Shown here: positions 60,184-64,000 of the stretch, piece by piece | Layout of the letters: every line of letters starts with the position of its first letter | Position numbering within the stretch: position 1 is the first letter of the stretch | Origin: Leptasterias polaris | Lineage: Eukaryota; Echinodermata; Asteroidea; Forcipulatida; Asteriidae | Assembly (NCBI GenBank): GCA_037783415.1 | Contig: JAZGTN010000009.1 | Span: forward strand, 2,728,001-2,792,000 | DNA length: 64,000 nt | Reading direction: 5' to 3' | Notes under the pieces: model-generated | What the model was told of the DNA's origin: nothing | What the model saw: the letters and a program-made list of their open reading frames with translations, nothing else | Databases searched by the model: none | Position numbers and translations under genes: made by a program

Positions 60184-60980
60184 GTACGTTTTTTCATTGT
60201 AAATCGTGCGCATTTGCACACGTTAAAAACAGAAGATTTTATGTTCTTTCCTTCCTGATAAATGTGATGCCGAAGTCTTCATCAACATAACTAATGAGAA
60301 ACATGTGAAGTGTAGGACTTCTGCCTTGTATACTACACTACTTATGCATCTGGGGAGACTGGGTGTGTGGAAAATTGGAAGTGGAGAAACAGAAAAAGGC
60401 GTAAACTAAAATTTTATTTTTTTAAAGTGAATGCCAATTGTCAGATTGTTGGGCGCAATCTTTGAAGTTTTCATTTGAAATAGTGTTAGACCGGATCTTA
60501 ACTTCTGTCTGACTGAAGTGATACTTTTGCTCAAAAACTTGGGGAAAAATGAATTGCGGCAGATTCCCTTGTTTTGTGATAAATAAACCGCGCTGCAACA
60601 ATAAACATGTTATTGTTAATAAACTTTTTTTTACAATAGAAAAACAAGTTTGACAAATCGTTCGAAAGACAAATGCGTCCCGTTTTTGTTTTTAGTTTGA
60701 CAATGACAACAATCGCCGCTGTCACGTTTCCTTCCCAAAAAATGCAAAAGGAATTATTCGTAAGAAATGCGTAGTTTGTGTCAATTTTTTGCCTCGGATG
60801 TCAGTCACTTCGTACCTTTGCCACTTCGTACCCGGGACACTTCGTACGTTCGAGTTACTTCATACCTTGGCAAAGTTGGTCACTTCGTATACCGTCACCT
60901 GAGTCACTTCGTACCTTCGGCCCTCTACTGTTGGATGTCAGTAAAATCTTATCTTTTTATATATGCAAAAAATAAGTTAG

Positions 60981-61022
60981 TGGCCTGACGTTTCGACCCT
61001 AGCAGAGTCTTTCTCGAAGGCT
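60981..61022 (-). other. GAAACGTC stem motif, Penelope-like terminal family
   Basis: Minus strand: GCCTTCGAGAAAGACTCTG, CTAGGGTCGAAACGTCAGGC. GCCT and AGGC can close the outer stem; GACTCT/AGGGTC form the inner one. Confidence 0.45.
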
Positions 61023-61487
61023 AAATGACAACACACAACACACATACAAGCAGACAAAAGTTGCAAGAGTAGTCAAGTGGAAATACATGAATACATTAGA
61101 GAGAGTGTAGGGAGAAAAGCAGAAAGCATTCAGAGAAGGCAGGGGGTAAGCAGGGATTATGAAGACAAAGGGGGGGGGGGGGGGTTATGAAGGGAAGGGG
61201 ATAGCTTGACCACAAGAAGTTGGGAACACAAAGGACAAAATGGAAGGTTAGAAGAGAGGTAAATAATTAGTTAATACAATGAAGGGCAGACTAATAAAGT
61301 GGATAACTGTGTGGGAAAAGGAGAAGGCAAAAACAAAAGATTATTAGTCATTTCCTTCTTGGATATTCAAACCATATATTTTTATATATGCTCGATTTTT
61401 ATTTTAAATAAATTGCATATTTTTCTCATTTTTTTCTCATCAACTCATCTCATTTTTCTTCTCATTTCATTTTTCTTATTGTGTTTG

Positions 61488-61655
61488 AAAAAGCCTTCGG
61501 AGCGCCATCACGGCAGCCCGGGCTGTATACTCCCCAGGGAGCTGAGAAAGATTAAAAAGGAATGTTATTGGCCCAATGACCAGGGCACTAATGTAAAGCG
61601 CATTGAGACCGTTATTGTGAAATGCGCTATATAAGAACTAGTTATTATTATTATA
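61488..61655 (+). mobile_element. SINE body and tail, second subfamily
   Basis: AAAAAGCCTTCGGAGCGCCA, GTATACTCCCCAGGGAGCTG, GCGCATTGAGACCG and ATGCGCTATATAAGAAC(TTA)n. The tRNA-like head is missing, so it is 5' truncated. Confidence 0.8.
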
Positions 61656-62896
61656 TTTTTCTCATCAACTGTCCTGTTCGACAAAAGTATTTTTTTTAAA
61701 ATTAACTAAAGCTTATTTAAAAATATTTCTTTATTAAGACATTATTAAAAAAACAATAGAAAAAGTTCAGTTTGGCAAAAGTAAGTTTTTTTAAAACTTG
61801 TACGTATTTGGTAATTTTCTTTTTAATTAATTAAAGCTTGAACAAACTAAAGCTTATTTAACAATATTTTTCTTTATTAACTTTGTTGTCTTTGTACTAA
61901 GCTTACTTTGTACACGACAAATCACCGATTAGATCTCTTTTCGAATATGGTAATTGGTTTTAGCTCGAGCGACTCGAACTACATGCAACAAATCGTTAGT
62001 TGGTGCTCAATTCCTATCAAGTCTAGTCTCAACTGGTCATTAATGAGTCTTAGGCAGCGTGACCCTCTTGAAACGAGGCAGAAAACCATAACTGGTTCGA
62101 GGTACGAAGTGTCTTGTAAGAAGGTACGAAGTGTCTTGGAAAAGGTTTGAAGTGTCCAGGGTACGAAGTGGTAAGGTACGAAGTGACCTGACACCCTTGC
62201 CTCAGTCGCACAATTTTTATTTGTTTGGGCAGACTTACATGTAGGTTCGAAAATTGCGCACGCCAATTTTAAAATTGGCTTGCGCAAATTTTTAAAAAGG
62301 ACGACTTGCTAGATGATGGCGCCATCACTCAGTCAGATCTGACAAACAGTAACTTTTGCAAATACCAGCTCATGATTTACAATGTAATAAATAAAACATT
62401 TAAAAATGCATTATGCAAGATTTAAACTGCCAGTGCCAGTGAAAAGAGTGTTGTATCCAAACCAGTGGATAAAGGAAATTACCATTCTCTCAGATTCGGG
62501 TAATGACCTCAAAAGTAAAACAAAAAATAAACAAATGGCAAATTAATTTGAATCGCATTATGATGTAATTCACAGGGAATCCTGTGATAAGAATTTTAGG
62601 ATCCTAGACCTGCATGTACATGTAGACAACAGGGCTACAAGAAACATAGGCTAAACGTAAAAGTACATGTACACATCTGGCAAAATTTTTCAACCTTTTC
62701 CCCCCAACATTTTAAAATGTAAACTACTTAGGCCTGCACAAAAGAAGACAACTTGATGATACGGACCCCAAAAAACGATAGACCCTTTCATGGTATGCCC
62801 AATGTTGAATCTGCCCCATGCGCGCCGTGGTGCACTGTTTATTTTGAACTTCAGTACAGATGTAGATGTACGATGTGTATTAAATAAGTTTCAAGC

Positions 62897-63108
62897 ACTA
62901 ACCCTCCTACTCTTGGTAACATTTTCCAGTGAGTTGATCAACCATTTGAAACCATTCAACTGAAATGGTTGTGTATGGTGGGACAACTGTGCACAGAACA
63001 AACTGTGTACATGTGTGTGGACTGTGTATGCATTCACCACATGATATCATATTGCAGGCTGGCATAGTGCACCTATCATTCAAAACCACAGTGCAAATGG
63101 AAAAACAC
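62897..63108 (-). mobile_element. worn reverse copy of the TTAA MITE at 43734
   Basis: AACCCTCCTACTCTTGG, AACCATTTGAAACCATTCAA and CATTCAAAACCACAGTG are the complement of the 43734-43952 copy. The flanking TTAA has decayed to CTAA. Confidence 0.7.
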
Positions 63109-63894
63109 AAGTGATGTGAACATGATTTCTGACCCCTCTCTCAAAGTCGCCTTCCAACAGGGTCCCCCCCCCCCCGACAAAGTTGCTCCCTGTAAAAGTG
63201 TGAGTGATTTAAAACCAGCATTTCACAAAGGCTTAGTCTCTAGCCATGTTAGCCTTCTAGAAATACTTTGTCAGGTCACTAACAAACATGACAAATGTTT
63301 GCATTTATACCATACATGTACATGTAGATCATTTTGGTTGGTAAGAAGTTTGCCACAGATAAATTTATTTTCTGTTTCAGATTATGTCTCTTTTCTTAAT
63401 GTCAATCTGAAAAGTATAAGATTTATAAAATTTAGTTAATTTTTAAAAAATCTCACGAGTAAAAAAAAGCATTGTTAATACACATCATTACATGTATGTT
63501 AAATGACACAATGGAATTAAATAATTATCTTGATTAAAAAATATTACTTCAATTTAAAAATGATTAAATAAAAAAACAAGTAAATAAAATACATGACCAT
63601 CCTATCACCACAATAAAGTAAAGTTAAATAGCAAACATAAGTACAGTAGGGTTTGAAATTCAAGACAATTGAACAGATATTTTACAAGCGAATATTTAAA
63701 AAAAATAGTACACAAAATTAGTTAACATTTACATGCATGTAAACTATAAAATATGTACATGTACATGTAGTGTGCACAAATACCAAGACCAAGTATTACA
63801 ATTATACATACATTTGTATTAAATTAACAAATGGAATACAAATTTAAACATCGAAAATTTGAAGTGAGCATGTTCGTTGACAAAAATCCAGACA

Positions 63895-63960
63895 GTAATA
63901 ATAATAATAATAATAATAGCGGGATTTTATATAGCGCCATTCCATCTAGATCATGGCGCT
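63895..63960 (-). mobile_element. SINE/LINE 3' tail, reverse orientation, running towards the window end
   Basis: (TAA)n followed by TAGCGGGATTTTATATAGCG, the complement of the GCGCTATATAA-(TTA)n tail of the other SINE and LINE copies. Confidence 0.55.
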
Positions 63961-64000
63961 AGCAGTATTTTTCCTACAAGGTATGTGGGGTTACGTGTTG

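Larger units (their letters stand above)
60798..62196. mobile_element. 1.4-kb element with CACTTCGTACC subterminal repeats
   Basis: The left side (60804-60925) has five or six copies of (T/C)CACTTCGTACC. The right side (62098-62187) has five copies of its complement GGTACGAAGTG. Outermost sequence pairs as GTCAG/TCACTTCGTACCTT against AAGGTACGAAGTGACCTGAC. The interior holds a SINE and a GAAACGTC motif. Clustered inverted subterminal repeats look like transposase binding sites. Confidence 0.65.
60184..64000. other. presumed intron or intergenic sequence after gene 4 exon 1
   Basis: Contains the element 60798-62196, a worn TTAA MITE (62897-63108), a poly-C run (63167-63175) and an ending SINE/LINE tail. 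No further exon could be supported. Confidence 0.5.

Noticed and set aside
62907..63110. Cysteine-rich 67-codon minus-strand ORF, possible small secreted peptide
   Set aside because: It coincides with a worn copy of the TTAA MITE found also at 43734-43952, where the frame is not kept.

Overview
This is eukaryotic, intron-rich, AT-rich DNA crowded with transposon relics. It holds parts of four genes, all on the + strand. Three are recognisable by protein family: the C-terminal part of a DDX6/Me31B-type RNA helicase (five exons, 2504-5508), a complete beta-secretase (BACE, eleven coding exons, 23303-38016, 521 residues) and a complete signal recognition particle receptor alpha subunit (SRPRA, fourteen coding exons, 42175-57047, 654 residues). 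A fourth gene is represented only by a plausible first coding exon at 60045-60183 and is not recognised. A BACE with all its luminal cysteines, the deuterostome-style tRNA-headed SINEs, CR1/L2-like LINE remains and many short inverted-repeat elements suggest a marine invertebrate deuterostome. An echinoderm, perhaps a sea star, is my best guess; this is inference, not proof.

Layout. 1-2503 is intron of the helicase gene and is mostly one 2.27-kb terminal-inverted-repeat (TIR) element with a 6-bp target duplication. 2504-5508 holds the helicase exons. 5509 to about 9000 is its 3' UTR and flank. 9000-22500 has no convincing gene. It holds short TIR elements, a tandem array of five tRNA-like units each with A box, B box and T-run (17971-18720), clusters of a CCCATATGGG palindrome, and a 1.2-kb foldback element inserted into an older TA-flanked element (20565-21955). 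23165-38016 is BACE. Its introns carry a 37-copy 54-bp satellite, a hAT-like element, a piggyBac-like relic with an acidic mini-ORF, a second copy of the 6-bp-duplication family, and a 10-bp minisatellite that is open in several frames on both strands. 38017-42174 is 3' UTR and intergenic. 42175-57047 is SRPRA, whose introns carry a LINE fragment, SINEs, two TTAA-flanked elements, a hAT element made largely of GGTCTC repeats and a 151-bp hairpin. 57048-64000 has the SRPRA 3' UTR, the first exon of gene 4, and a 1.4-kb element with CACTTCGTACC subterminal repeats.

The three recognised genes are ordinary housekeeping or secretory-pathway genes: translational repression and mRNA decay, regulated membrane proteolysis, and targeting to the endoplasmic reticulum. 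Nothing shows that they act together; they look like neighbours by position only. All splice sites given are GT-AG and keep the protein frame. Exon boundaries were read by eye against remembered family sequence, so internal exons are reliable. Transcription starts, 5' UTR exons and poly(A) sites are not. The most unusual material is in the repeats, several of which can be resolved as nested insertions with intact target-site duplications.
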